Assembly: GCA_030549775.1 (NCBI GenBank)
Contig: CM060181.1
Coordinates: 32,586,753-32,650,752 of the forward strand
Length of the DNA stretch: 64,000 nucleotides
Reading direction: 5' to 3'
From: Tamarix chinensis
Taxonomy: Eukaryota > Streptophyta > Magnoliopsida > Caryophyllales > Tamaricaceae
Shown here in pieces: positions 24,539 to 36,584 of this stretch. Position numbers and translations under genes: made by a program. Each line of letters starts with the position of its first letter. Position 1 is the stretch's first letter. The notes beneath the pieces are model-generated. The model searched no databases. It was not told where the DNA came from and saw only the letters and a program-made list of their open reading frames with translations.

Positions 24539-24780
24539 TATTAATATAGGTAACTATATTAATACTAAAGTTGTGAATAATGAAAATAAGGATAGTCATA
24601 TTAGTGGTAATAATGATAACCATCTTAATGTTAAAGTTGTAGCCTTTTAATTAGTTTAACCTAGTTATAAGTATTTTCTGAAATTAGGTTAGGAGAAAAG
24701 GGTAATACATAATAATATTAATAATGTAAAAATAATAATGATAATAATAATAATAATAATAGTAATAGTAATATTAAGGA
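24485..24780. repeat. AAT/TAA microsatellite tracts, LTR B
   Basis: A perfect (AAT)n run at about 24496-24535 and shorter ones near 24735-24765 lie within a wide degenerate trinucleotide zone (about 23990-24780), at the same relative position as in LTRs A and C. Confidence 0.9.
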
Positions 24781-25458
24781 TAATACCATTAATGTTAGAA
24801 AAATTTATTAACACTTATAAAAAAATAGTTTAGGGCTAGGGAAGTTGGAAAACCACCTAAGGTCAGTGGTGGAACCGGCGGCGGGGCGAGGCGGCGACAA
24901 CGGTGGTGGTGGAGGAAGAGAGGTGGAAAGGTTAATGTGTAGGCTAAAGGAGAAGGGATAGAGGGGTGTTTGAGGTGGAGGAAGATGCAGCAGGTGAAGA
25001 GGGGTGGAATGAGGATGGTGGCGTGGCTGGGAGTGGCGGCGTGCGGTGGTTGGCGCGGCGGCCGAAGGTGGTGGAAAATGGGGGAGGTAGAAGGAGAGGG
25101 AGGCAGGGGAAGATGAAGGTATGGGAAGGTAGAGGGAGGTCTGATGAACGTTTTGGAGGGTGGAGGAGGCGTTGGTTGCGGCGAGGGTGGCGGCAAGAGG
25201 CGGCGCGAGGGGCGGCGAAGGGCTGGAGAGGGTTGTTCGGGGTGGTGACTTTGCACGGCTGAGGCGGCACGTGTAGGGAGAGGCAAGGGGTGGTGGTGGT
25301 CTGGTTTCGTAGAGGAGGGTGTAGGCATGGTATCGGTGGGCGGCGTTTGTTGAGGCGGTCGTTGGAGGCGGCATAACAAGGGGTTGAATGGGCGGCGGTG
25401 AGCGGTTGCAGTTTTCTGGGCTGCGAAAAGGGAGCTCCATTATGGCTGCCATGGGGGG

Positions 25459-25469
25459 TTATTTATAGG
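25459..25469 (-). promoter_or_regulatory. TATA box of LTR B
   Basis: Minus-strand CCTATAAATAAC about 1.13 kb from the LTR start, directly before the C-rich leader. Confidence 0.75.
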
Positions 25470-26597
25470 CTAATTGAGGGGGAAAACGACAAAGGGAGAA
25501 GAAGACACGCGGGGCAGGTGTGGCAGGACCACCGGTCGGCAGTGGCAGGCGGTGTAGTCCTGCCATGGCAGGTTAGGTCGGGGAGGGGAGAAAGAGGAAA
25601 GGAGATGGGCACGTGGGGAGGGTAGCTATGAGGCTTGTTGGGGTCGAAAAAGGGAAAGAAAATGACGGGAATGGTAGGGGAGGACGGTCGGCGCTGGGTT
25701 GGTGGCTGCCGGCGAAATTCGGGGCTGCAGGTCGACATTACCGTTGCGCTACAGGTCCGGGAAGAAGAAGGGGACGATTGGACCGGTCAGTCTAGGGGGA
25801 GAAAAGAAAAAAAAGAAAAGAACCGGCCGGCCTTGGCGAAGGGGGTAATGCGCGAGACGGGCCGGGGAGGGAAAGGATGTCTGGGCCGACGGGCTGGCCC
25901 AAACCGGGGGGGAGGAGATGGAAAAAATGTAAAGGCGGAAGAAAGAAAAAGGGAAAGAAGGGAGAAAAGGAAAAAGGAAAATGGAAAAATGATAAAATGG
26001 TTTGGTTGGGGGTATTTGGTCTTTATTTGTTTATATATTTAATTTAGATATTTAATTTTAATAATAATAATTATTTTAAGTATAATAATTAAATTTATTT
26101 TTAAATTAATTAGGCTATTTTGGATAATTTTGTCCTTAGTTCCCATTTTAATTATTAACATGTCAAAAATTTTCTAAATAATTTATTTATTGATTTATCT
26201 TTATTTAATAAAATAATTTATTTTCTTAATTTTTTAATAAATCATTATTCTGCAATAATTCTTAAATTAGGATTTTTGGAGTAGATAAACAAATTTTAAT
26301 AATTTAATTTAATATATTTTAATATATTGTTTTAAAGGTAAATTTTAGAAAATATTAGTTTGAAATGTTATTTAAATGGAATGGGTATGATGAAATAACA
26401 ATTTATTTATTTTAATTTATTAAATATTCGCATCTAATTATATATACACAAAAATCCACAAAATAGTTAAATTAAATAAATTAAAAAGGTAAAATCCTCA
26501 AAATAATTAAATTAAGTAAGTTTAAAAGCTAAGTTATCCCAAATAAAAGTGATTTATTAAATTATAGACTTTTAAAATTTTGGGGGATTACAATGAC

Positions 26598-27396
26598 TAG
26601 AAAGCAAGGAAGTTGATAGTGATTGATGATGGATGGCATGGGGTACTAGTGAGTGCATACCCTACTTACTTTAGGGCCTATAAGGTTTAGGGTGAATAAA
26701 ATAATTCACCTCTATTCACCCAATTTGGGAACTTATTTATAAACATTCACCTAGGTCACTTAAGGTTAGAAATTCACCTTGAATCACCCAAGTTTTATTA
26801 ACCCCATTTTATGGGGTAGTTGGAGTGAAGCTTAAACCTTAATTCATGTAACTTTCATTTAAACCAATCCAAATATAATTAAAACAACTTACACCCATGT
26901 AAGGTTAATATATTCAAAAAAATATTTTAAAACATTCGCTTTGATTTACCTTCATTCCTGTCATCTAGGTAAATTTTTAATGTTTACCCTAACCCAATTT
27001 ACATAAATCTAAAGGAACCATTAGTGAATCCTATGAGATGAATTTACCCTTTTTTGAAGAATTAAGAGAGTAGAGGGTTCTACTAGAAGTTTGAACTAAA
27101 TGGGTGAATTAAGGACACTTCACAAGGAACCTTATTTTAGGTTACAGTACATTTTGTCTAATTTACATAAGAAATTTCTCATAATAGAATCATCATTGCA
27201 TAATTATCTATTCTTACATTATATTTCATATAGATAAAATGACCATCAATTAAAGTTAGACATTTCTAAATAATCAACAATTAAATGAATTTTTGGAATG
27301 GGCTTCAATCATTTATTAGAATGGTGATAGCGTGTGTTTGGAATGAATATGGTTGCATTCATTCCATGCACAAAATGTAATAATATGGAGTGACAA
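26598..27396 (+). other. Host CACTA segment, mostly non-coding
   Basis: Bounded by LTR B's duplicate and the first recognisable transposase exon. It contains many short TTCACC and GGGTGAAT motifs in both directions (26690-27110) that may be remains of a small inverted-repeat element. No ends were found. Near 27340-27370 a hairpin TGGAATGAAT...ATTCATTCCA occurs. Confidence 0.4.
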
Positions 27397-27609
27397 TATA
27401 TAGATGAGATTGAGTACCGTAAAATGCAAAGTGAGTTCATACAAAACTATGATGTGTGGGTATATTATGGTGAAGTCAAACCAGAGTTGGAACTAGTGCG
27501 TATGGTTGACGGAAAAGATGAGATGGAAGATATATTGGGTGATTTGGTAGGTTGTGGTGACGAAGGACAAGCTATCAGTGATGAAATTATTCTAAGAGAT
27601 GGAGGCTAA
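27397..27609 (+). pseudogene. CACTA transposase (TNP2-like), N-terminal exon fragment
   Basis: The frame reads EIEYRKMQSEFIQNYDVWVYYGEV and on through an acidic stretch to a stop after DEIILRDGG. The QNYDVWVYYGE core matches the 'GFMPxYTxWxxHGE' motif near the N terminus of plant En/Spm transposases, just after the transposase-associated zinc-binding domain. The upstream part of that domain is not seen. The gene continues after solo LTR E at 31437. Confidence 0.65.
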
Positions 27610-28478
27610 ACTGTATCCTGGGTGTAATTTCCCAAAACCCTATTTTAGGAATTAAAAATAAAATAAGAATTATTGTGTAAGGTTTAATATATATACCTTT
27701 TTTGATAAAATAATGATATTATAATAATAATAATTATGGCCATAAAATGAGGAAAATAATGTAGGGATCTAATTAGTAGAGGCTAGAATTATTTACTAAA
27801 CTAAAATAATTTTTTAGTAAATAATAATAATAGTTACTAAATTAAAAAATTATTTATTTATTAATACTAATTTTATTATTCCTAAAATTATAAAAAATCC
27901 CAAACTACTCAACCACCTCACTTTTCCCCTTTTTTTCTTATTCATTTTCCTTTTCTTTTTCTTCCTTTTCCTTTTTTTCTTTCTTCCCCCTCCCTTACTA
28001 GACTAGGCCACGCCCAACGCTGGCTCAATCCCTTTCTGCCTCTCCTCTCCTTTCCACTTCTTCCCCCATCCCACTCTCCCTTCTTTTTCTTTTCTTCTGC
28101 GCAGCCTAACGCCCACGCCCGTCCCCCTCTTTTCCCTTTTTCTCCATAATTTTATTTCCTTCTTCCCTTTCTACCCCTGTCTTCAACCTTCCCCCACTCG
28201 AATCAAAGCTACAAACATGGTTGCTTCACAACTCTATTTCTCTCTCTCCTCTCACCCTCTCCTCATCCTAACCTATAGAACGTGTAGCTGGCACTACCCC
28301 ACATTGGTCTTCTTCCTCCTCTGACCCTAGAACCCCCGCCAAACCCCCTACACCCTTGCAATCCCCTACCTTGTCCCCTATTGTGGAAGCTGTGACAACC
28401 TGCATTCTTGCTGGCTGCCAGCCACTCCTTCCCTTGTCTTCTTCCTTCCTTTTTCCACTTCCCCCAACCATATGCCCC

Positions 28479-28486
28479 TATATATA
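28479..28486 (+). promoter_or_regulatory. TATA box of LTR E
   Basis: CTATATATACCCC about 0.86 kb into the LTR, ahead of the C-rich leader, in the same place as in the sister LTRs. Confidence 0.7.
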
Positions 28487-30529
28487 CCCCCTACACCTTA
28501 ATTCCCCCTTTTCTACCATTCAAAAACCACCCCTAACCTTCCTCGCATAGCCGCTTCAACTGCTAGCGCTGTCGTCTTCGAATCGTACCACCGTCGCCAC
28601 ACCCTCTCTTCCTCTTCCCTACATCACCCTCCATCCAATGAGACCTTCCTCTGCTCTTAACTCCCTTTCCTTTTCTCTCCCCACTTGTGCAAAGTGGGTA
28701 GCTCGAGCTGTGCTTTTGCACCATCTCCACTGCTTACACGACCCTACGTCGCCGCCACCACAGCAATCACCAGCCCCACTGCCTCCCTTCCTGCCCAAAA
28801 AACTTTCCCTTACCTTCTCACACCACCATTTCCCCTTTCGCTCCCCTCCTTCCTCATCCTTTTCTCACCTTTCCTCTCGGCCACCATAACAACAACTGCT
28901 TGTGTCGTTATCGTGAGATACCACCATCACCGCCATGACCCCCTCTAACCCAAAAACCCTACCACCCAAGAAAACCTATCTTCTTTTCTTTTTTTTCAAC
29001 CCCAAAACCTCTTCTTTTCCATCACCACCGCAACCGCTGCCAGCCTTGCCTGTTTTCCCTTTCTAGTTGTACCCTTATCCCTTTTACTTAGCATATTTTA
29101 TTTTAAATATTTTTTTATTATTAACATTATTTACTTTTACTACTACTATTATTATTATTACTAATATTTAGTTAGGCAAATAAAAGAAAAAGGAAAAAGG
29201 AGTAGGAAGAGGTTAAATAACTTAGTGTTATATTTCTTATAGGTTGTGAACCAAACCCTTCCCATGAGGAGAGGTAGGATTCATGCTCCAAGCCTTGTGT
29301 CCTATTAGGTAAGGATATAGTTAAGGCTTGGGTTTTCTATAATTTATGTGCATATGGGTATAATGATATGTGTTATGTACTTATATGTAAATGTGGACTA
29401 AATATGTGTGTAGTGTAACTTGCCTTACAATGAGCTAAGGTGTGTTGTGTATGATCTATAATATTTGTAATATGGGTGATATGACTTGTTATGTATGACA
29501 TGGTCTTATATATGGTTGTTATGGTATGACATGCATGCTTAGAGGCCTTATGTGGATTGGGTGGTTGTGGGGACCTAAAAGAAATAAAGAGGGTGGAATG
29601 AGTAAGAAGAAGTGGGAAAAAACCTAAGTGTATTGTGACCTATGGGTGGAAAAATAAAGGAAGAAAGTAATAAAATTAAAGGTTAGGGTAGAATCTCGCA
29701 TGGGGAATATGAGGCTTGCATAGGGTGGTTTGTCTTTGCATTGGGTAAAATCTTATGTGGGAAAATTTAGTTTGAGGGTTAAACATGGGGAGGAAATAAT
29801 ATTTTAGTTGATTGGAGTGTTTGGAAAAGAGATAGTATGTGGGTTGGTGGAAGTATGTATGGGAGCTAACTAGGGTTTTAGGGGGAAACCCTAAGTATAG
29901 GGCTATTATGAGAGAGTTTATAGAGGTTGGTTGGATTTTGGGTTATGAATAGTGGTGATTCATATAAAGGATGAGAGTCAAGTGAAAAGGAAGGTGGAGT
30001 TTGTGTGTGAAGGGTTGTAATAGAAAAGAGGTATATTATGATTTTGGGGTGACCAACTAGGGTTCCTTATCACATGTAGAAGTTAGAAAGTAGGGTTGTG
30101 ATGTTTGGAGTGGGTTGAGTGGAGTGACAGTATTGGAGTCAAAAGAAACATGAGCTGTATAGGAAAAAGAGAGATTAGGGCCACATACTCTAGATTAGGG
30201 TTTTAAGGGAAAACCATAGTAGGAAAATGGTAAGCCTAGGTGGAGAAAAGGGAAAGTGGGTCTTAACCCACATGTGTGGGGGCTTTTGGATATATGGTGA
30301 GTAGGGTGGAAGGAGAAAAAGGGGTCTTGGAGTCTTAGGGAGTGTAAAGGTTCCAAGCTTTAGGATAGTGTCATTTAGGATGTCTGGGGTACAGGAGTAA
30401 TAATAAGTCGGGAAAGTTCGTTGGGGGCATCCATGTCTAGTTGGACGTTACTTGTGGAATAAGACATAAATAAAACACTAATTACTTAAAGTGAAAGAGT
30501 ATTGAGCTGGGCCTAAGCTTAGGATGATT

Positions 30530-30795
30530 TTGTTCCACCGACTATAATAGTGACTAGGACCGTTTTGCCCTAAAGTAGTGTTTTCATTCCACCAGCTATA
30601 ATAGTAGAGGTTTCGAGCTTGATAAACCAAACTTGGGATGGTAATAATTCATGGAAAAGATACTAATTACTTACAGCGGAACACCACATTAGTCGGGGCC
30701 AAGTTAGGATGATTTTCCGTCCACCAGCTATAATAGTGGACAACTGCATTCTGTCCTAAAGTATTTGTTTCCATTCCACTGACCATAACAGTAGG
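30530..30795 (+). repeat. CCACTATTATAG-type repeat cluster, LTR E
   Basis: Sense-orientation units TCCACC(G/A)(G/A)CTATAATAGTGG recur four times (about 30536, 30594, 30720, 30776), with TTTTGCCCTAAAG-like linkers and a TTGATAAACCAAAC spacer separating two groups. Confidence 0.9.
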
Positions 30796-30949
30796 GTTCT
30801 CTTAGTTATGTGGATATAATTTGAGAGATGTGTAAAGATGATATTGATGGCCTAAATTCTAAAAATAGTGATTAATTTGATTGATTTACTACTTGCATTA
30901 TTTGCCTTTTACATGTTATGCTCTATCTTAGCCATATAGTTACCTTACT

Positions 30950-30985
30950 TAGTATGTAGCGTACTGATCACCCCTTTTATGGGTG
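30950..30985 (+). promoter_or_regulatory. Paired hairpin module, LTR E
   Basis: TAGTATGTAGCGTACTG (30950-30966) pairs fully only with two G-U wobbles in RNA. CACCCCTTTTATGGGTG (30969-30985) is a 5-bp stem. The acceptor follows at 31028. Confidence 0.6.
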
Positions 30986-31436
30986 CTACTTATTTCCATA
31001 AGCTGAGGCCCCTCTTGAGTTTGTGCAGGTAGGAGATGATGCCCTATATGATTTTGATGCGTATGATGCCTTGGGTAGGGTAGAGTGATGAACTGATGTA
31101 CTTAGTGTGGGGTCTGAGAGGGTATTCTTTGGACTTGTTATTTTTTTCTTACCGCCTTTATTTCCCCATAGCGGGAGTTGCTTATACTATCTTTTATTCA
31201 TGTATTAACCTTAACATTTGTATACTCTGGTTTTATTTATGAATGTTGAACTATTATGGTTTTTATTGATCATCCGTGTTAATAATTTTCATACCTTTAG
31301 CCTTGTGGTTAGTATGCGATTGGCTAGAGGTCAATATTTTACTAATCATGGCAGTAACACCCTTCCATTTTTAGTGTATGGTTTTCCATGCCAAATTAAA
31401 ATTTTCTATTGTAAATTTTGGGGGTGTTACACTGGG

Positions 31437-34400
31437 TGTATTAATTTATCATCTTTAAGCATTATAGAAAAGTTGATGCATCATAAGGTATTAAATAAGT
31501 GGATAAATAAGTCTTTTAATGGGCTTCCTAAATTACTAAAAGAAGCTCTGCCATAGGGACAAAAGGTTACCCAAATCACACTATGAAGAAAAGAAGAAGA
31601 TGATGAAGCTTGGTTTAGGTTATGAAGTCATTCTTGTTTGAATGTTTAATTGGAAAGAAAATGTAGATTAAGGAAAAATTCTTATGTATGGTGTACCTTA
31701 TTGAATAGATGAAGCTATAATGGGTAAGAAAGTACCTTATAAGGTGATGCGGTACTTCCCCTTGACACCGAGGCTGAAGATGTTGTATGCTTGCAAACAT
31801 ACTACCCAAGACATTATGTGACATTTGAAGGGCTAGTCAACAGACCTAGGGGTATTAAGTCATCTTATTGATGGTGAAGCGTGGAAGTATTTTGATGCAA
31901 ATCATCTAGATTTTATAGTTGATATGCAAAATGTATGATTAAGGTTGGCATAAGAAAGTTTTAATCCCTTAGGAATGAGTTCCATACATATACATATATA
32001 TATATATTATGTGCTTAGTTATGATAACCACATACAACTTACCCCCCGGCGATGCATGGATGACCTATTTTTAATGCTAATGTAGTTGATTCCCCTATCC
32101 ATGTTCTCTAGGTATGGATATTGATGTATTCCTCTATTCATTGGTTGATGAATTGAACGATCTATGGATATTAGGGGTTAATACACAAGATAATGTCAAT
32201 AAGAATGTGATTAGAATGTGTGCATCACTATTTTGGATCATTAATGATTTTCTAGTCCGTTAATATCTATTAGGTTGGTCTTGCCAAGGTTATTTAGCAT
32301 GTCTCTATTGTAATAAAGACAATACTTTAATGATATTGAGGAATAATATCATTTATTTTTTTCCATTGGCAATTCCTCCCCTCCAATCATCAATTTAGAA
32401 AAAAAAAATATATCAATTCAATGGAATTCTCAAATAAAGTGAACCTTCGATAAGATTTTTATCTAATGATATTTTGATGCATTTGAGTTGTGTTATGGAA
32501 TATTTACCTGGTAAGCATCCCGACCATAAAAAACATATGTTAATGACTTGAATTAGAAGAAGTTGAGCAGCTTCTTTGATTTTCCCTATTGGTCATATCA
32601 TTTATTGAAATATAATTTAGATGTAATGCATGTTTAGAGAATGTTTGTTCCAACTTGCTTGGGATGATAGTTTGTCAAGATAAGAAATCAAAAGACACTA
32701 ACAATGTAAAAGTTGATTTAGGGGACTTGAATATTATAAATGAGTTATGGTTTTTATTATGAGTGAAGCAAGTTAATGAAACCTGAGGCACAATTTACTC
32801 TTGATTATGACAAGTAGAGAAAGTTCTTGGGGGTTTTAAAGGAAGTGACTTTTCCAAACGGATTTTTTAGACACTTCAAGAATAATGTTAGCTAGAATGA
32901 CAACAAGATTGGAGGTCTAAAGTTACATAATCATCATTTAATTATATAATGCTTGTTAGTAGTTGGAGATCATGAATTCTTGAATAAATAGGTTGGGAAA
33001 ATTATCATAGAACTATGTAAATTTTTTTTATTCACGTTTGTTCAATGAAACTTTAGCTATATGATTTGGAGAAGAAAAAAGATAATGTTGTTATGCTCCT
33101 TTTTAAGCTTGAACGAATTATGCCTCTAACATTCTTTAATGTCGTGGTTCATCTAATAATGCATTTTCATGAAAAAGCAAGATTAGATGGTCTTATGCAT
33201 GGAAAAAAATGTATCATGTTGAGAGAAAGTTGAAAGACTTGAAAGAGTACATAAAAAATTACGATCACCTAGAGGATTCTATTACTAAAGGTTATGTTGC
33301 TTAGGATGCATTGATTTATTATTATATATATTTATAAAGTGTTGATATAAAGTTTAACAAAAGCATAAAGAAATGGGGATGTAATGGTAAGTCATCAACT
33401 ATCAGTTTTCTTATCTCAAGCTCGTCCTATTAGTGAGATTACTAGGACAAGCTTACCTATCGAGCGGATAAATGAGTTTCATTGGTGCATTCTAAACAAT
33501 TTTCTGAGATAAAAGAATTAGTTATAGTAATTATCAACTTAACATCTCCTAATTTTATTAATTATGTTATCTATGATGTTGAAATTGAAATTTTTATTTT
33601 TAAATTGTTATAGTAAACACATGACTAAAATTAACCAATATAGCAATAATTAGGCTAATATTCACACAAAAGAGTTTATTTCTTAGTTTGAATCCATGGT
33701 AAAATGGCATGGCTTTGTGCATATGTAGTTAATGTAGTACTAGTTATGACTTGTTTATAACATAACCTAATTTGTAGATGTACAAGTTATGGGAGAATGG
33801 ATTAGCTAAATGTAATGATGAATTATTTATATATATTCTTACCAACCATTTAGTATTATATCAACTTATCATGGGTGTGTGATTAATGGAGTTACATATT
33901 TAACACATCACATATATATATGAATAGAATAATGTAAAATAATGGTGTGTGCATCCTTAGAATCAACATCACTTTTTTCTATGAACAGTTACTGGAAATC
34001 ATTGGATTATTTTACTTTAATTATTATTCTGTTTAGCTGTTCAACTGTATATGTTTCGACAGTGATTTGAGAAGGAAAATATTAAGGCAAGATAACAATA
34101 TCAAGAGTATGTACATGAGATATAAGTTGTAATAATTATTAATGTATATTAGGATCAGAAGCAAAACAAGTCTGGTATATTGATAATCCTCTTATTGAAT
34201 ATAATTGGAGGGGAGTTGGGCAAGTGAAACACCACTAAATTTGGGATATGAATTATGATGATGATGGTGAGATTGATGTGGTGGATGTAGTTGACAAGCT
34301 TGACTGCGCTATTGTAGAGTTGAACATAGAAATTAAAGATATGGATGTCATTGAGACCACTAATGCAATTGATAACAATGAGATTTTAAGAGATAACATA

Positions 34401-34510
34401 AAAGATGAGGGATTAGGTCATTTGGATTTAGGTATAGACGACATCGAGGGAGAGGATTATAGTGTTAATTCTAGTTTTTGTTTTGACTCATGTGTACTTG
34501 GTGTAATTTT
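31437..34510 (+). pseudogene. CACTA (En/Spm) TNP2-like transposase, main body, degenerate
   Basis: Fragments follow family order in shifting frames. 31500: NKSFNGLPKLLKEALP, Transposase_21 start. 31735: KVPYKVMRYFPLTPRLKMLY. 31850: HLIDGEAWKYFDANHLDF. 32110: GMDIDVFLYSLVDELNDLW. 32880: FRHFKNNV...IGGLKLHNHH. 33190: RWSYAWKKMYHVERKLKDLK. 33290: GYVA-stop-DALIYYY and a following STISVFLS-like stretch, the DUF4218 region. 33880: HGCVINGVTYLTHH, DUF4216. 34160-34250: VWYIDNP...NWRGVGQVKHH, then an acidic tail (34248-34500). In the intact family this is the DDE-type enzyme that cuts the element ends. Stops and frameshifts throughout show it is dead. It continues the exon at 27397 once LTR E is removed. 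Confidence 0.85.
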
Positions 34511-34829
34511 TATATTGATTATTATCATTAAACTAAAAATATGTAATATAGTTTACACCAATAACTGTTTACCATCTTGTGATATACTAATTTTATATAA
34601 TTGATCTTTTGTATTACCATTTTAATTTTTTCCCTAAAATATATGGTTATGGCTGATGTTGATGCTATATATCATGGTGGAGACAAGGCAGGTGATCCTC
34701 CCTCTTCGACCTCATAGATTAACTTCCAAATGAGAGTACACTAAGAAAAAATATAAATAAAACTTATTAAAATATTGAATATATGAATGAATATTTAATG
34801 GTACTAATATTAACTTTGACATTTCTTCT

Positions 34830-36573
34830 TGTAGCATCGCAACACAAAAAGGAAATGTAGAGGTAAAAGGAAGGATATTAATCTCTATGATGTATGGTTG
34901 GTGAACAAGAGAAAAACACTACACATAAGTTTCACTAACAAAGATGGAATGTATAATCCTGTAAGGAAGTATGTACCAAAAATTTCTCACTATGCCAAAT
35001 ATACAATTGGGGAGTTCATTCCAGTGTTATATAAATCATGGACTCCTGTTTTTGAGAATTTACGTTCTAACATTCTTGCACGACTTGAGGTATTTATATA
35101 TTGTTAGTTTAAATATATGAATAATATTAATTTATAAATTAGTAATAAGGAATACAATAATTTGTTAGCAATATTTTAATCTCTATTACTAAAGGCACAA
35201 GTGCTTATGGGATCATATTCATATTAGTCTTCAAATGTTCTTCTAAGATCAATATAATAATAGGAAGACGAAGATGAAAATGAAGTGTCTGAAGGATAAC
35301 AATTGAAAGTCAGATTACAATCACCAATAAATCAGGAAGGAATGTGTACAATACTGGACTTTTGATAAGGTAATAGTAAAAATTTTAAGTCTGCTACTGT
35401 AAATGTTGAGAATTCTGAATCATGTATTCACTTCATTTTATATGTGTAGAAAAGTTCTAAGAAAATTGAGAAAAATATACTTAATCTAATGGATCATAAT
35501 CTCCATGAGACTGTGTCTATTTCATCTTTTTGATATACAGAGTTATATGTATATATACCTTGATATCTATAACATATGGGCAGAGGTAAATGGAAAGATT
35601 TTGATCTCTATGACCTATGGCTGGTGAATGGAAAAAAGCCACTACACATAGATTTTGCTAATAAATATGGTACATATAATCCTGTGCAGTAGTATAGGAC
35701 ACAATTTTCTCACTATGCCAAAAATGCAATTGGGGAGCTCGTTCCACCATTATATAAATAATGGGTTCATGTTCCTAAAAATGTACATCATAAGATTTTT
35801 CCATGGCGTAAGATTTTTATATATTGTTAATTTCAATATGTGAATAATATAACTTTATAAATTACTAATATAGTACAAATTAATTTAGTAGTAATATTTT
35901 AATCTCGATTATTGGAGGCACAACTATGTATGGGATCAAATTAAGATTGGTCTTAGAAGGTTGTTCTAGGACTAATATAATAATAGGAAGAACAAGGATG
36001 AAGATGAAATGGCTGTAGGATAATAACTGAGAGTGAGATAACAATGACTAAGAAACCTAAAACAAGTGTGTAGACTATTGGATTTTAGACGAGGTAATGT
36101 TAAAAATTTAAGTCTAATACTATAAAAGTTTAAAATTCTGAATCATTTATTGACTTCATTATATATGTGCATATAAGGTTTGAGAAAAATAATAAATGTA
36201 GGTCTAATTTGGTAGATCTTAGTCTCCATGACCACAAGTTTAGATCTATTTCGGATTATTGATATACAAAGGTACATGTATATAAAATAGATTAGTTCTC
36301 TTTAATATTTTTCATCAAATGTTAATATCATTAATGTATTGATTTAACCAATATGATAGGTTGATAAATATACCCAATAATTACCATCCCCATTTGAAAC
36401 CTATAAGGATCAACACATGAAGGTTAATTGGTCAGTGGATCACTAAGCATAAGAGAGAGAATTATGTAAAATTACTAATATTATATTTTATTTTATGTAG
36501 TAATTTTTGTATTTAACATAATATTTATATTTTTTAGGATGAGATGGTGGAGCTACTTCATGAGTCTTGGGCA
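34830..36573 (+). pseudogene. CACTA second gene (Transposase_24-like), with duplicated exon
   Basis: At 34870-35100 the frame reads DLYDVWLVNKRKTLHISF, then IGEFIPVLYKSWTPVFENLR. This fits the 'F...GxPVGxxAxxFxxxIGxxVRxxxPxxxxxWxxVPxxxKxxIW' pattern of the plant Transposase_24 family (second product of En/Spm elements, likely DNA binding). A diverged second copy of the block lies at about 35585-35825 with in-frame stops. Coding likeness fades toward 36573, where the hAT is inserted. The gene probably continues at 49210. Confidence 0.6.
34857..36250 (+). repeat. ~715-bp tandem duplication in the CACTA second gene
   Basis: The block from about 34860 (GGTAAAAGGAAGGATATTAATCTCTATGA) recurs from about 35586. 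Matching stretches are ATAATCCTGT, TTTCTCACTATGCCAAA, CAATTGGGGAG, ATTTTAATCTC, CAATATAATAATAGGAAGA and TTAAAATTCTGAATCAT-like phrases. Divergence is high, so the duplication is old. Confidence 0.85.
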
Positions 36574-36584
36574 TAGACCTGGCA

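Larger units (their letters stand above)
21191..26592 (-). mobile_element. Solo LTR 'B' (minus orientation), 5.4 kb
   Basis: Plus-strand ends are TGTAACACCCCC (21191) and GGGGGATTACA (26592), flanked by ATGAC on both sides (21186-21190 and 26593-26597). No second LTR, PBS or coding region exists, so it is a solo LTR of 5402 bp, the longest of the five. In sense order from 26592: AT-rich U3, TATA at 25459-25469, C-rich leader (25440-24850), TTA tracts (24780-24485), donor at 23739, a 20-bp minisatellite (23047-22750), CCACTATTATAG cluster (22175-21885), hairpins (21690-21655), acceptor at 21612. Confidence 0.95.
29309..31028 (+). other. Putative leader intron of LTR E
   Basis: Donor ATTAG|GTAAGG and acceptor TTTGTGCAG|GTAGG, 1720 nt apart. 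A CTTAT branch-like motif has its A at 30992, 36 nt before the intron end. The sites align with those of A, B and D. Confidence 0.5.
27623..31431 (+). mobile_element. Solo LTR 'E' (plus orientation)
   Basis: It starts TGTAATTTCCC and ends TTTTGGGGGTGTTACA, flanked by CTGGG on both sides (27618-27622 and 31432-31436). It is 3809 bp with no second LTR or PBS. In order: AT-rich U3, pyrimidine-rich zone, TATA (28479-28486), C-rich leader (28500-29080), TTA tract (29105-29165), donor at 29309, diverged CCACTATTATAG cluster (30530-30795), hairpins (30950-30985), acceptor at 31028, 3' end. It interrupts the CACTA transposase gene in the same orientation. Confidence 0.93.

Noticed and set aside
24795..25452. 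Pro/Ser-rich open frames on the minus strand of LTR B (and matching ones at 17095-17540 in A and 62211-62822 in C)
   Set aside because: All frames of this C-rich strand are open and at least two frames are equally similar between A and B, so the likeness is DNA homology, not coding selection. The longest B frame starts too close to the TATA box to be translated.
26690..27370. Possible MITE rich in TTCACC/GGGTGAAT
   Set aside because: Inverted motifs are scattered and do not form paired ends; no target duplication.
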